This document shows, piece after piece, positions 7,482-14,674 of a stretch of 16,305 bases of DNA. The DNA comes from Clostridia bacterium (GTDB lineage: Bacteria > Bacillota > Peptococcia > DRI-13 > DTU073): contig DUTO01000202.1 of the NCBI GenBank assembly GCA_012842035.1, forward strand, positions 1 through 16,305, in the 5' to 3' direction. Both the position numbers and the translations under genes were made by a program. The notes under the pieces are model-generated. The model was not told the DNA's origin. It saw nothing but the letters and a program-made list of their open reading frames with translations, and made no database searches. Every line of letters begins with the position of its first letter. Within the stretch, counting starts at the first letter, position 1.

Positions 7482-8221
7482 AAGAATGGGCACTAGATTT
7501 GCATCTGCATACTTTACTTTCGCCTTGTGCTGATAATAATATGACTCCGGCCGTTGTTTTAGGGCGTGCACAAGAATTAGGTCTGGAAATAGTAGCGATT
7601 ACTGACCATAATACGGCGGAAAATGCTACGGCTTTTCTGGACAAGGGTAGAGAAATGGGGCTTAAAGTATTTCCGGGAATGGAGTTGCAGACGCGAGAAG
7701 ATGTGCATTTAGTATGCCTTTTTGAACAGTTGGCTCAGGTTATGAAATGGCAGGAAATAGTTTATGAAAAGTTACCGGACTTGCCGAACAAAAAAGAAGT
7801 TTTTGGGGAACAATGGGTTGTTGATCAAAAGGGGCAAAAAATCAGGGAAGTAGAAAGACTATTGTTGGTGGGTACAACACTTAGTGTCGAGGAAGCTGTG
7901 GCCATAGTGCATCAATTAGGAGGGCTCTGTATTGCGGCTCATATTGACCGCCAGGCCTTTAGTTTATGGGGGCATTTAGGGGGGCTACCACAAGATCTTC
8001 CCTTAGATGGAGTGGAATTGACGCCTCATTTGCTGCGTCAGCCTGAACAAATGGCTCAGATTAAAAAAGAAGGTTTTGCTTATGTGGTCTCTTCAGATGC
8101 TCATTATCCGGATAGTATTTATGCACCACAGTGTTTTGCTACTTTAGAGGAAGCCTCTTTAGCCGAATTAAGGTTAGCTTTAAAAAATCAGGCTGGACGT
8201 TCGGTTCGTACTTTGCGATAG
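7478..8221 (+). CDS. PHP-domain metal-dependent phosphoesterase-like protein
   Basis: A 247-residue protein with the full set of PHP metal ligands visible in order: H9-x-H11 in DLHLHTLLSPC, D43-H44 in ITDHN, E69 in PGMELQT, H77, H155 in AAHIDR, and D207-x-H209 in SSDAHY. This is a trinuclear-metal TIM-barrel fold that hydrolyses phosphoesters in known relatives. The true substrate here is unknown. It is a stand-alone PHP protein, not a polymerase subunit or a histidinol phosphatase by context. There is no separate RBS and it starts inside the stop of the second DRTGG gene. Genes of this type often occur between DRTGG and GHKL ATPase genes in anaerobes, which matches the arrangement here. Confidence 0.88.
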   Translation: MKEWALDLHLHTLLSPCADNNMTPAVVLGRAQELGLEIVAITDHNTAENATAFLDKGREMGLKVFPGMELQTREDVHLVCLFEQLAQVMKWQEIVYEKLPDLPNKKEVFGEQWVVDQKGQKIREVERLLLVGTTLSVEEAVAIVHQLGGLCIAAHIDRQAFSLWGHLGGLPQDLPLDGVELTPHLLRQPEQMAQIKKEGFAYVVSSDAHYPDSIYAPQCFATLEEASLAELRLALKNQAGRSVRTLR

Positions 8222-8241
8222 AAAAAAGAGAAGGAGAAATT

Positions 8242-8784
8242 ATGCGGGAAATATCTTTACACATCTTAGACCTGGTACAAAACTCTTTAGCGGCACAGGC
8301 TAAAAATATTTGGATTACAGTTATGGAAAATAGGTTCGAAGATAAAATGGTTATAAAAATTAAAGATGATGGACGGGGTATGTCAGAAGAGGCACTGGAT
8401 AAAGTTTTAGATCCTTTTTATACGACACGGACGACACGTAAAGTAGGTTTAGGGATCCCCCTTCTGGCGGCTAATGCCCAAGCTTGTGAGGGGAATCTAG
8501 AAGTGAAATCTGTTTTAGGTGAAGGGACAAGCCTGGAGGCAACTTTTCGGCTTAGTCATCTTGATTGCCCTCCGCTGGGTGATATGCCCTCGACACTTAT
8601 AGCTCTTTTTTCTGCTTCACCTGAGGTAAATTTTTTTTATGAACATAAATGTGAAGAAAAAAGTTTTCAAATTAGCACGAGAGAGGTCAAGGAAAATTTA
8701 ACAGGTTTATCTTTGCAGAACCCGTTAGTTTTAGGGTGGTTGCAGGATTTTTTTAAGATAAAGGAGCAAGAATTGCAGAAATAG
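8242..8784 (+). CDS. GHKL-type ATP-binding protein (histidine-kinase/anti-sigma-like)
   Basis: A 180-residue protein consisting of a GHKL ATPase domain: N box DLVQNSLAA with N14, G1 box KDDGRGM (41-47), G2 box VGLGIPLL (68-75) and a GEGTSLEATF strand. It has no dimerisation/histidine domain, no receiver and no membrane helix, so it is not a complete sensor kinase. A role as a protein kinase, anti-sigma-like switch or ATP-dependent regulator is inferred only from the fold. The C-terminal 70 residues beyond the ATPase core are not recognisable. I chose ATG 8242 because AAGGAGAA lies just upstream; a longer frame from 8131 runs back into the PHP gene. It is the last gene of the DRTGG-DRTGG-PHP-ATPase set. 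Confidence 0.82.
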   Translation: MREISLHILDLVQNSLAAQAKNIWITVMENRFEDKMVIKIKDDGRGMSEEALDKVLDPFYTTRTTRKVGLGIPLLAANAQACEGNLEVKSVLGEGTSLEATFRLSHLDCPPLGDMPSTLIALFSASPEVNFFYEHKCEEKSFQISTREVKENLTGLSLQNPLVLGWLQDFFKIKEQELQK

Positions 8785-8856
8785 TGCCAATAATTTCTAT
8801 AAAATTCTGGCTTGTTTGGGTAGAGGCGGAATGATAAACTTGGAGGAGGGGTTTTT

Positions 8857-9102
8857 TTGAAAGGAAGAGGTCTTGGCTTTTTGATTGTTTTATTAATTAT
8901 CGGTGGTTTAATTGGGAGTCTCTTGGGATTAGCTTTAGGTAATGTTTGGCCTGTTATGAATCAAACTCTTCCCGTGATTGGTTTTGAACCGGTAACGATT
9001 GATTTGTCGATAATTATTCTTACTTTTGGTTTTACATTGCAATTAAATGTAGCTAGTACAATTGGTCTGCTGTTAGCTTTTATTATTTATTTTAAGTTAT
9101 AA
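8857..9102 (+). CDS. DUF4321 small membrane protein
   Basis: An 81-residue protein with a TTG start at 8857 following a strong TGGAGGAGGGG. It has a hydrophobic Gly-rich helix (about 7-29) and a second hydrophobic C-terminal segment (about 48-80, possibly two passes), joined by a loop with VIGFEPVTIDL. Size, sequence style and position directly before maf match the DUF4321 family, conserved in this spot in many Clostridia. The function is unknown. Its proximity to the Maf and MreBCD genes suggests, but does not show, a link to envelope growth. Confidence 0.75.
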   Translation: MKGRGLGFLIVLLIIGGLIGSLLGLALGNVWPVMNQTLPVIGFEPVTIDLSIIILTFGFTLQLNVASTIGLLLAFIIYFKL

Positions 9103-9130
9103 AAATTAAAGCAATTTGGAGGTAAAAAGA

Positions 9131-9712
9131 ATGGATCTTGTTCTTGCTTCCGGTTCACCACGGCGGGCAGAATTGTTAAAGCGTTTAGGTGTCCCTTATC
9201 GGGTGATTGTCAGTGAAGTTGAAGAAGGGATCTCATGTCCTCCTTGGTCACAATGGGTGCAAGAAGTAGCTTGTTTGAAGGCCCGAAATGTAGCCAGTTT
9301 TGCGGGAGAGATAGTTTTGGCTGCTGATACGATTGTGCTCAAAGCGGGACGAGTATTAGGGAAACCAGCTGATGAACAGGAAGCTGAGACCATGCTGACT
9401 TTTTTAGCAGGTGATGTCCATGAAGTTTTTACGGGAATTTGTATAGTTAATTGTTTAACTAAAGAAGTATGGCGGGATGTAGGGGTAACAAAAGTTTATT
9501 TTCGCTCGTTGACGGAGCAGGAAATAAAAGCATATATAGCCAGTGGTGAGGCTTTAGATAAAGCTGGTGCTTATGGCATACAAGGCTTAGGAAGTTTGCT
9601 TATTGAAAAAATCGAAGGCTGTTATTATAATGTGGTAGGATTGCCTTTAGTGAAAACAATGAATTTGCTGAGGAAATGTGGCGTGCAGATTCTTGGTCAG
9701 AATGATAATTAA
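9131..9712 (+). CDS. maf: Maf-family nucleoside triphosphate pyrophosphatase
   Basis: Cytoplasmic enzyme that cleaves dTTP/UTP or modified NTPs to the monophosphate and pyrophosphate. In Firmicutes it is also linked to control of septum formation. The 193-residue protein carries the N-terminal SGSPRR (7-12), K50 in CLKA, the catalytic ADTIV (D66), GKP (78-79 region) and EVFTGI motifs, and the C-terminal GAYGIQG and YYNVVGLPL signatures. ATG 9131 follows GGAGG (9118-9122) with eight bases between; a slightly longer frame from TTG 9116 overlaps that RBS and is unlikely. It sits just before mreB, as in many Firmicutes, although radC, often found between them, is absent. Confidence 0.95.
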   Translation: MDLVLASGSPRRAELLKRLGVPYRVIVSEVEEGISCPPWSQWVQEVACLKARNVASFAGEIVLAADTIVLKAGRVLGKPADEQEAETMLTFLAGDVHEVFTGICIVNCLTKEVWRDVGVTKVYFRSLTEQEIKAYIASGEALDKAGAYGIQGLGSLLIEKIEGCYYNVVGLPLVKTMNLLRKCGVQILGQNDN

Positions 9713-9718
9713 TATAAT
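9690..9718 (+). promoter_or_regulatory. Possible mreB operon promoter
   Basis: A perfect -10 TATAAT (9713-9718) just after the maf stop lies 17 bases from a weak -35, TTCTTG (9690-9695), inside the 3' end of maf. The transcript would start near 9725, about 25 bases before the mreB ATG. The -35 is poor. Confidence 0.4.
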
Positions 9719-9749
9719 TTTAAAGTAGAGGAAGGAGAAAAAGAAGCTT

Positions 9750-10934
9750 ATGTTTTTATCCAAAGATATCGGGATTGACTTAGGAACTGCGAATACCCTT
9801 GTTTATATAAAAGGGAAAGGAATTGTCTTGAACGAGCCATCTGTAGTGGCTTTGCACAGAGAAACAGGAAATGTTTTAGCCGTAGGTGATGAGGCTAAAC
9901 AAATGATTGGGAGGACACCGGGTAATATTGTAGCTATTCGTCCCATGAAGGATGGCGTGATTGCTGATTTTGAGGTTACCCATATGATGTTACGTTATTT
10001 TATTCGGAAGGCGATGAAGAAGAATCCGAGTTTCTTTTATCGTCCTCGGGTAGTTGTTTGTGTTCCGGCAGGAGTAACTACGGTGGAGGAGCGTGCTGTA
10101 AAAGAAGCGGCTGTTCAAGCAGGTGCTAAAGAGGCTTATCTGGTGGAGGAACCGATGGCAGCGGCGATTGGGGTAGGACTGCCTATTTATGAGCCTACCG
10201 GAAATATGATTGTGGATATTGGTGGTGGCACTACTGATGTCGCGGTTATTTCTTTGGGAGGCATTGTGACGAGTAGGAGTATTCGTATCGGTGGCGATGA
10301 ATTTGATGAGGCCATTATTAATTATATTAAGCGGACTTATAGTTTAATGATTGGGGAGCGAACTGCAGAAGAAATTAAGATGAAGATTGGTTCGGCGATT
10401 AAAATAGACCTACAAGTTAAGCCGGAAAAAGCCAAAGAACAAGAACTCGAGGCAGAAAAAGAGCAGTTAAACGAAGAAGCTCAAGCCTGGATCAGAGAAA
10501 AAGAGAAAAAGTGGAAGCTTGATCAAGTAAAAGAAGAGGCCCTTGAAGATAAGAAAAGCGAAGCAAGGGAGGGGCTAGAGTATCGGGTGAGAGGTCGTGA
10601 TATGGTTTCCGGGTTACCTAAACTTATCATAGTTAGTGCTGAAGAAATAACCGGAGCTATTTCCGAACCAGTGGCTTCTATTGTGGAGGCAATCAAGATT
10701 TGTTTAGAAAAAACACCACCTGAATTAGCCGCCGATATTATGGATCGTGGTATTATGATGGCCGGTGGGGGTTCGTTATTATATGGTTTTGATCAGTTAG
10801 TTAGTCAGCAGACGGGGATGCCTGTGCATATTTCAGAAGGTCCTCTTAATGCCGTAGCTGTAGGCACAGGGAAGACGTTAGATAATATTGAGGTCTTAAA
10901 GAGGTTGGCGATATCGAATAAGCGGATAGGCTAG
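9750..10934 (+). CDS. mreB: Rod-shape protein MreB, with a charged insertion
   Basis: Bacterial actin that forms membrane-bound filaments guiding cell-wall synthesis along the side wall. Actin-fold motifs are intact: DLGTANTLVYIKGKG (phosphate 1), VVVCVPAGVTTVEERAV, VDIGGGTTDVAV (phosphate 2) and the C-terminal GIMMAGGGSLLYG. The protein is 394 residues, whereas the family is usually about 335-350. The surplus is a block between A216 (end of KIGSA) and R281 (start of RGRD). About a dozen residues are normal there, but this gene has about 63, mostly Lys and Glu with a few Trp (for example AQAWIREKEKKWKL), probably one or two long helices. The frame is intact through the block and the flanking motifs are normal, so the gene looks functional. 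AGGAAGGAG lies 12 bases before the ATG. It heads mreBCD-pbp2. Confidence 0.95.
   Translation: MFLSKDIGIDLGTANTLVYIKGKGIVLNEPSVVALHRETGNVLAVGDEAKQMIGRTPGNIVAIRPMKDGVIADFEVTHMMLRYFIRKAMKKNPSFFYRPRVVVCVPAGVTTVEERAVKEAAVQAGAKEAYLVEEPMAAAIGVGLPIYEPTGNMIVDIGGGTTDVAVISLGGIVTSRSIRIGGDEFDEAIINYIKRTYSLMIGERTAEEIKMKIGSAIKIDLQVKPEKAKEQELEAEKEQLNEEAQAWIREKEKKWKLDQVKEEALEDKKSEAREGLEYRVRGRDMVSGLPKLIIVSAEEITGAISEPVASIVEAIKICLEKTPPELAADIMDRGIMMAGGGSLLYGFDQLVSQQTGMPVHISEGPLNAVAVGTGKTLDNIEVLKRLAISNKRIG
10398..10589 (+). other. In-frame coding insertion within mreB
   Basis: Codons 217-280 encode a Lys/Glu-rich, low-hydrophobicity segment absent from the canonical MreB, where KIGSA is followed after about 12 residues by the conserved RGRD-V-SGLPK strand. 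In the actin fold this spot is a surface loop of domain II. The block begins IKIDLQVKPEKAKEQ and ends EAREGLEYRV. Confidence 0.75.
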
Positions 10935-10944
10935 GTGGTTCTAG

Positions 10945-11823
10945 GTGACCAAAAAACAAAAAGTTATAATAAGCCTGGTGCTTGTTGTTATTTTTTACTT
11001 TGCCTTTAAAATTATGGTTATTACAAGTAGAGAAGAAACAACGGTATTACCTTTGGGAGGGGTAGTAAGAGAAATTATAGCTCCTATACAGAAAGGAATT
11101 ACCTGGATAACTGCATCTCTGAATGATGTAGTGGTCTATTTTAACGATAATCGCTTTTTAAGACAGCAAAACAAAGAAATGGCGGAAAAAATTGTCCGTT
11201 TAGAAGAAGAAGTCTATTCTTTAAAAGAGCAGGAATTAGAGAATCAGCGTTTATTATTGCTTTTAGAATATAAAGAAGAAAAGACTGAGAATTATGACTT
11301 AGCCATGGCTAAGGTGATTGGTCGTAATCACGCTAATTGGTATGAAACGTTGCTGGTCAATCAAGGAAGTAAGCAAGGGATTTGGCCGGGAATGGTTGTA
11401 GTTAATCATGATGGTTTAATTGGTAGAATTATTAATGTAACTCCTAATACGGCGGAAGTATTATTAATTTTAGATCGTGAAGGAGCAGTAGGAGCACGAA
11501 TCTTCGAAAATAGGCATACGCCGGGAGTGGTAGTCGGCACGTCTAAATCACAGTATTTACAAATGATTCATCTGCCTCACGACCTTCCCATTGAACCAAA
11601 TCAGACGGTAGTTACTTCAGGATTGAGTGGAGTTTACCCACCGGGAATACGCATTGGTAAGGTTATTGAAGTTTTACCAGAACCGGGGGGGTTAATGAAG
11701 AGGGCTACACTTAAACCTTTTGTGGACTTTTTCCGTTTAGAAGAGGTTCTCATTATTAAAAAGGTGAAAACGCCTGAAGAAAAGATTGTATCTGAAGAGG
11801 AATCAGTGGTTGAGAATGCTTAG
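10945..11823 (+). CDS. mreC: Rod-shape-determining protein MreC
   Basis: Membrane-anchored scaffold of the elongation complex that activates PBP2. The 292 residues comprise a short cytoplasmic start, one membrane helix (about 8-26), a coiled coil (about 72-112, RQQNKEMAEKIVRLEEEVY) and the beta-rich MreC core. The core motifs include ANWYETLLVNQGSKQGI, MVVVNHDGLIGRI, TVVTSGLSGVYPPGIRIGKV and the closing RLEEVLII. The C-terminal 20 residues are a charged extension. It starts with GTG at 10945, preceded by AGGTGG, ten bases after the mreB stop. Confidence 0.95.
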   Translation: MTKKQKVIISLVLVVIFYFAFKIMVITSREETTVLPLGGVVREIIAPIQKGITWITASLNDVVVYFNDNRFLRQQNKEMAEKIVRLEEEVYSLKEQELENQRLLLLLEYKEEKTENYDLAMAKVIGRNHANWYETLLVNQGSKQGIWPGMVVVNHDGLIGRIINVTPNTAEVLLILDREGAVGARIFENRHTPGVVVGTSKSQYLQMIHLPHDLPIEPNQTVVTSGLSGVYPPGIRIGKVIEVLPEPGGLMKRATLKPFVDFFRLEEVLIIKKVKTPEEKIVSEEESVVENA

Positions 11824-11845
11824 CCGGATTTGGGGGAGAAAATTA

Positions 11846-12343
11846 ATGCCTTATTATGTAATGATGTTTTTATGGGGTATCGTGTGTTTAATTTTACAGT
11901 CTACGCTTTTTTCTCAATTGATGATTGCCAGTGTAAAGCCTGATTTATTATTGATTTTAATTATTTTCAATTGCTTTTTTCAAGGTCCATACAAAGGCTG
12001 TGCTTTCGGTTTCTTTTTGGGACTTTTAGAAGATTTATATTTAGGTAGTTATATAGGGATGAACGCTCTGACTAAAGCCTTAACCTCTTTGGTGGGTGGT
12101 TGGTTACTTAAAGGAGCTTTTCGGGAAAAGCTTTTAGTGCCGGTGTTAGCCCTTTTTTTAGGTAGCATTTTTAATGGTACGCTTATCATTTTTTTAGGAC
12201 ACATTATAGGCTTAAATTGGGACTGGAATCTTTTTTATTGGAAAGTATTGCCGATGGCGATTTATAATACTTGTTTAGTTCCTTTTATTTATTCGAGCTT
12301 TTATCATTGGGTAGAGCAAGATATTAAACAGCAGTCTCTTTAA
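11846..12343 (+). CDS. mreD: Rod-shape-determining protein MreD
   Basis: A 165-residue integral membrane protein with about five hydrophobic helices, the usual size and topology for MreD, which joins MreC, RodA and PBP2 in the elongation complex. The family marks KPDLLLILIIF and FGFFLGLLEDLYLGSYIGMNAL (split over the first helices) are clear. ATG 11846 is preceded by GGGGGAGAA five bases away and follows the mreC stop by 22 bases. Longer in-frame starts (11816, 11786) overlap mreC and lack an RBS. Confidence 0.9.
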   Translation: MPYYVMMFLWGIVCLILQSTLFSQLMIASVKPDLLLILIIFNCFFQGPYKGCAFGFFLGLLEDLYLGSYIGMNALTKALTSLVGGWLLKGAFREKLLVPVLALFLGSIFNGTLIIFLGHIIGLNWDWNLFYWKVLPMAIYNTCLVPFIYSSFYHWVEQDIKQQSL

Positions 12344-12358
12344 AGGAGGGGCTTTTTT

Positions 12359-14650
12359 ATGGGATCGCAGAAGCCGAAACTGATGTTGCAGCGCACTTTG
12401 CGTCTATATCGGGGTGTTATTGTAGCTATTTTTGTCGTGCTTTTTCTTCGCTTAGCTTGGTTACAATTAATCCAGACAGAAATTTATCAAACTAAGGCTG
12501 TTTCTAATACAATGCGGTGGATTGCCATAGAAGCTCCCAGAGGAGAAATTGTTGATAACAAAGGACAGGTGCTGGTTACAAATAGACCAGTTTTTAATAT
12601 CTCTTTAAATTATCTTGGTTTAAAAGACCGGGATATTGATAAAGTTATTCATAATTTGGTAGAAATTTTTAATGACCCGGAAATTACTTTTGAGAGCATT
12701 AAAACATTACTGAAGGGACAGAATCGTCTTTATGAACCAATGATGGTGAAGCGTGATGTTTCCATGGAAGTTGTTACGGCGATTGAAGAGCGGCGACGTG
12801 ATTTACCGGGGGTGAGTGTCGAGGTTTACCCGCAGCGTACTTATCCTTATGGTAGCTTGGCCGGTCATTTGTTAGGCTATGTTCATTCGATTAAAGAAGA
12901 ATTGGATGAGCCGGGGTTTGAAGATTATAGTATTAATGACTTGGTGGGTAAAACAGGGTTAGAAAAAGTTTATGAAAAATATTTGAATGGTCAAAAAGGT
13001 TATCGCCAGGTAGAGGTAACTTCTTTAAATCAGCCGGTGCGGGAAGTACGTAAGATTTCGCCGGTTCCCGGTCATAAATTGGTGTTAACCTTGGACTTGG
13101 AACTTCAACAAGTTTTGGAAAATTCTTTTGATGAAGTTTTAGCTCAGGTACAAAAAAAATATCCTAAGGCTAAGGCCGGTGGAGCAGTAGTACTTAGTGT
13201 CAAAACCGGTAAGGTATTGGCCATGGTCAGTCGTCCGGGGCTTAATCCGGATGACTTTAACGGTCGATCTCTTAGTCAGGCTCAGGCCGATTATTATTTT
13301 AGAATTTCGCCTCCGGCTTTGCGCAATAGAGTAGTGCAAGGTAGTTATGTGCCCGGTTCGGTATTTAAGCCGATCACGGGTATGGCGGCTTTGACCAGTG
13401 GTCAAGTTTCTCTCGAGGAAACTGTGCTTTGCACCGGTCAGTATTGGCATCCTCCCAAAATAAAATGTTGGGATGTTCATGGGCAAACAGATTATTATAA
13501 GGCGATTGCCCGTTCTTGTAATGTTTATTTTCAGGAAATGGCGCGTCGCGCTGGGGTTGAGATAATTGGACAAGTGGGGCAAGAATTTGGTTTAGGTGCA
13601 CGGACGGGGATAGATTTGCCTTTTGAAAGCTCCGGGCTATTACCACATATAGAATGGCAGAAAAAGGAGTTTGCGGCCCGGCAAGAGAAAATTAATCAAA
13701 CCTTTGATCAAAAAATAGCGACTTTAGAAAAAGAATATAATTCTAGAATTGAGGTAGCCAGTACGGAAAAAGACAAGAAACAATGGAAAAAGGAATTAGC
13801 CAATAAAAAAAGAAGTTTAGAATATGAACGTCAAAGTGAGCTTAGTTTTCGGACAAAATGGCATGACTATGATACGTATAATACGGCTATCGGACAAGGG
13901 TATAATCAGTTCACGATTATTCAGTTGGCTAACTATGTAGCTACTTTGGCTAATAATGGGCAACGTCATAAGCCTTATGTGGTGGAAAAAATTATTGATG
14001 CCGAGGGGAATGTGGTCCAAGAATTTAACCCGGAAGTTATGCTGACTACATCTGTGTCCCTGGAAGTTTTGGAGGAAACAAGAAAGGCGATGACTTTAAC
14101 GACAGCACCGGGTGGTACCGCTTATTCCCTTTTTTGGCGCTTTCCGGAAGAGATTAAAGTGGCGGCGAAGACTGGTACAGCTCAGCCGGGCAGAGCTGGG
14201 TATGTTAAAAATAAAGACTTTGATGGTTTATTTATTGCTTTTGCTCCGGCTGATGACCCTGAGATTGCTTTTGCTGGAGTAATTGAACATGGTTATAGTG
14301 GATCTGGTTCGGCAGGGCTTGTGGCTAAAGCTGTTTTTGAAGAATATTTTGGTTTAACGAAACCAAAGCCACAACAGCAACAGGTGACACTTCCACCTGC
14401 TTCAGTACCCCAAACACCGGTGGTAGAAGAAACTCCGGTGATAGAAGAAAATGAGGAGCAGGCTGAAGAAGACGAACAGCAGCAGACCGAAGGGGAACTT
14501 GAGTCGGAGGGCGAAGAAACTGAACAAAGTGAGGGGACAGAAGAGACTTCGGCTGAAACCCTGCCGGAGCCCCCGGAAATAGTAATACCTGAACAGTCTT
14601 CTATGGATATAGACGAACAAAGTGAGAGCAATCACCAAGATATTCCTTGA
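12359..14650 (+). CDS. mrdA: Penicillin-binding protein 2 (elongation transpeptidase), with insertion and acidic tail
   Basis: Class B PBP that cross-links peptidoglycan during side-wall growth with RodA. It has an N-terminal signal anchor (about 17-38), a dimerisation domain with APRGEIVDNKGQVL, and a transpeptidase domain with all three catalytic motifs: SVFK (S334-K337), SCN (386-388) and KTGTAQ (K604). At 763 residues it exceeds the usual 600-700 for two reasons. Between F438 (after the EWQKKEF motif) and A510 (AIGQGYN) lie about 70 residues where E. coli PBP2 has about 15. The extra part is Lys/Glu/Gln-rich and probably coiled coil, ending WHDYDTYN. Residues 668-763 form a low-complexity tail rich in Glu, Gln, Thr, Ser and Pro. 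AAAGGAGGGG lies seven bases before the ATG. It is the last of the mreBCD-pbp2 run. Confidence 0.95.
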   Translation: MGSQKPKLMLQRTLRLYRGVIVAIFVVLFLRLAWLQLIQTEIYQTKAVSNTMRWIAIEAPRGEIVDNKGQVLVTNRPVFNISLNYLGLKDRDIDKVIHNLVEIFNDPEITFESIKTLLKGQNRLYEPMMVKRDVSMEVVTAIEERRRDLPGVSVEVYPQRTYPYGSLAGHLLGYVHSIKEELDEPGFEDYSINDLVGKTGLEKVYEKYLNGQKGYRQVEVTSLNQPVREVRKISPVPGHKLVLTLDLELQQVLENSFDEVLAQVQKKYPKAKAGGAVVLSVKTGKVLAMVSRPGLNPDDFNGRSLSQAQADYYFRISPPALRNRVVQGSYVPGSVFKPITGMAALTSGQVSLEETVLCTGQYWHPPKIKCWDVHGQTDYYKAIARSCNVYFQEMARRAGVEIIGQVGQEFGLGARTGIDLPFESSGLLPHIEWQKKEFAARQEKINQTFDQKIATLEKEYNSRIEVASTEKDKKQWKKELANKKRSLEYERQSELSFRTKWHDYDTYNTAIGQGYNQFTIIQLANYVATLANNGQRHKPYVVEKIIDAEGNVVQEFNPEVMLTTSVSLEVLEETRKAMTLTTAPGGTAYSLFWRFPEEIKVAAKTGTAQPGRAGYVKNKDFDGLFIAFAPADDPEIAFAGVIEHGYSGSGSAGLVAKAVFEEYFGLTKPKPQQQQVTLPPASVPQTPVVEETPVIEENEEQAEEDEQQQTEGELESEGEETEQSEGTEETSAETLPEPPEIVIPEQSSMDIDEQSESNHQDIP
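13673..13876 (+). other. In-frame charged insertion in the PBP2 transpeptidase domain
   Basis: Codons 439 to about 506 code for a Lys/Glu/Gln-rich block (for example DQKIATLEKEYN and KKQWKKELANKKRSLEYE) between the LPxEW-KK-F motif and the conserved AIGQGY. The normal connection there is about 15 residues. The heptad-like spacing suggests a helical hairpin on the outer face of the membrane. Confidence 0.7.
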
Positions 14651-14674
14651 TAAAATAAAAGGGGGGAGTTCATA

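Noticed and set aside
8786..8811. GCCA...TGGC hairpin after the GHKL ATPase gene as a terminator
   Set aside because: The stem is AU-rich with mismatches and no U run follows. It is too weak to support.
9750..10934. Reading the long MreB as a frameshift or fusion error
   Set aside because: The frame is continuous and the actin motifs before and after the extra block are intact and in register, so a real in-frame insertion is simpler.
14293..14638. Minus-strand open frames rich in Ser/Cys or Phe/Leu
   Set aside because: They mirror the low-complexity acidic tail of PBP2, have no RBS and no recognisable domain.
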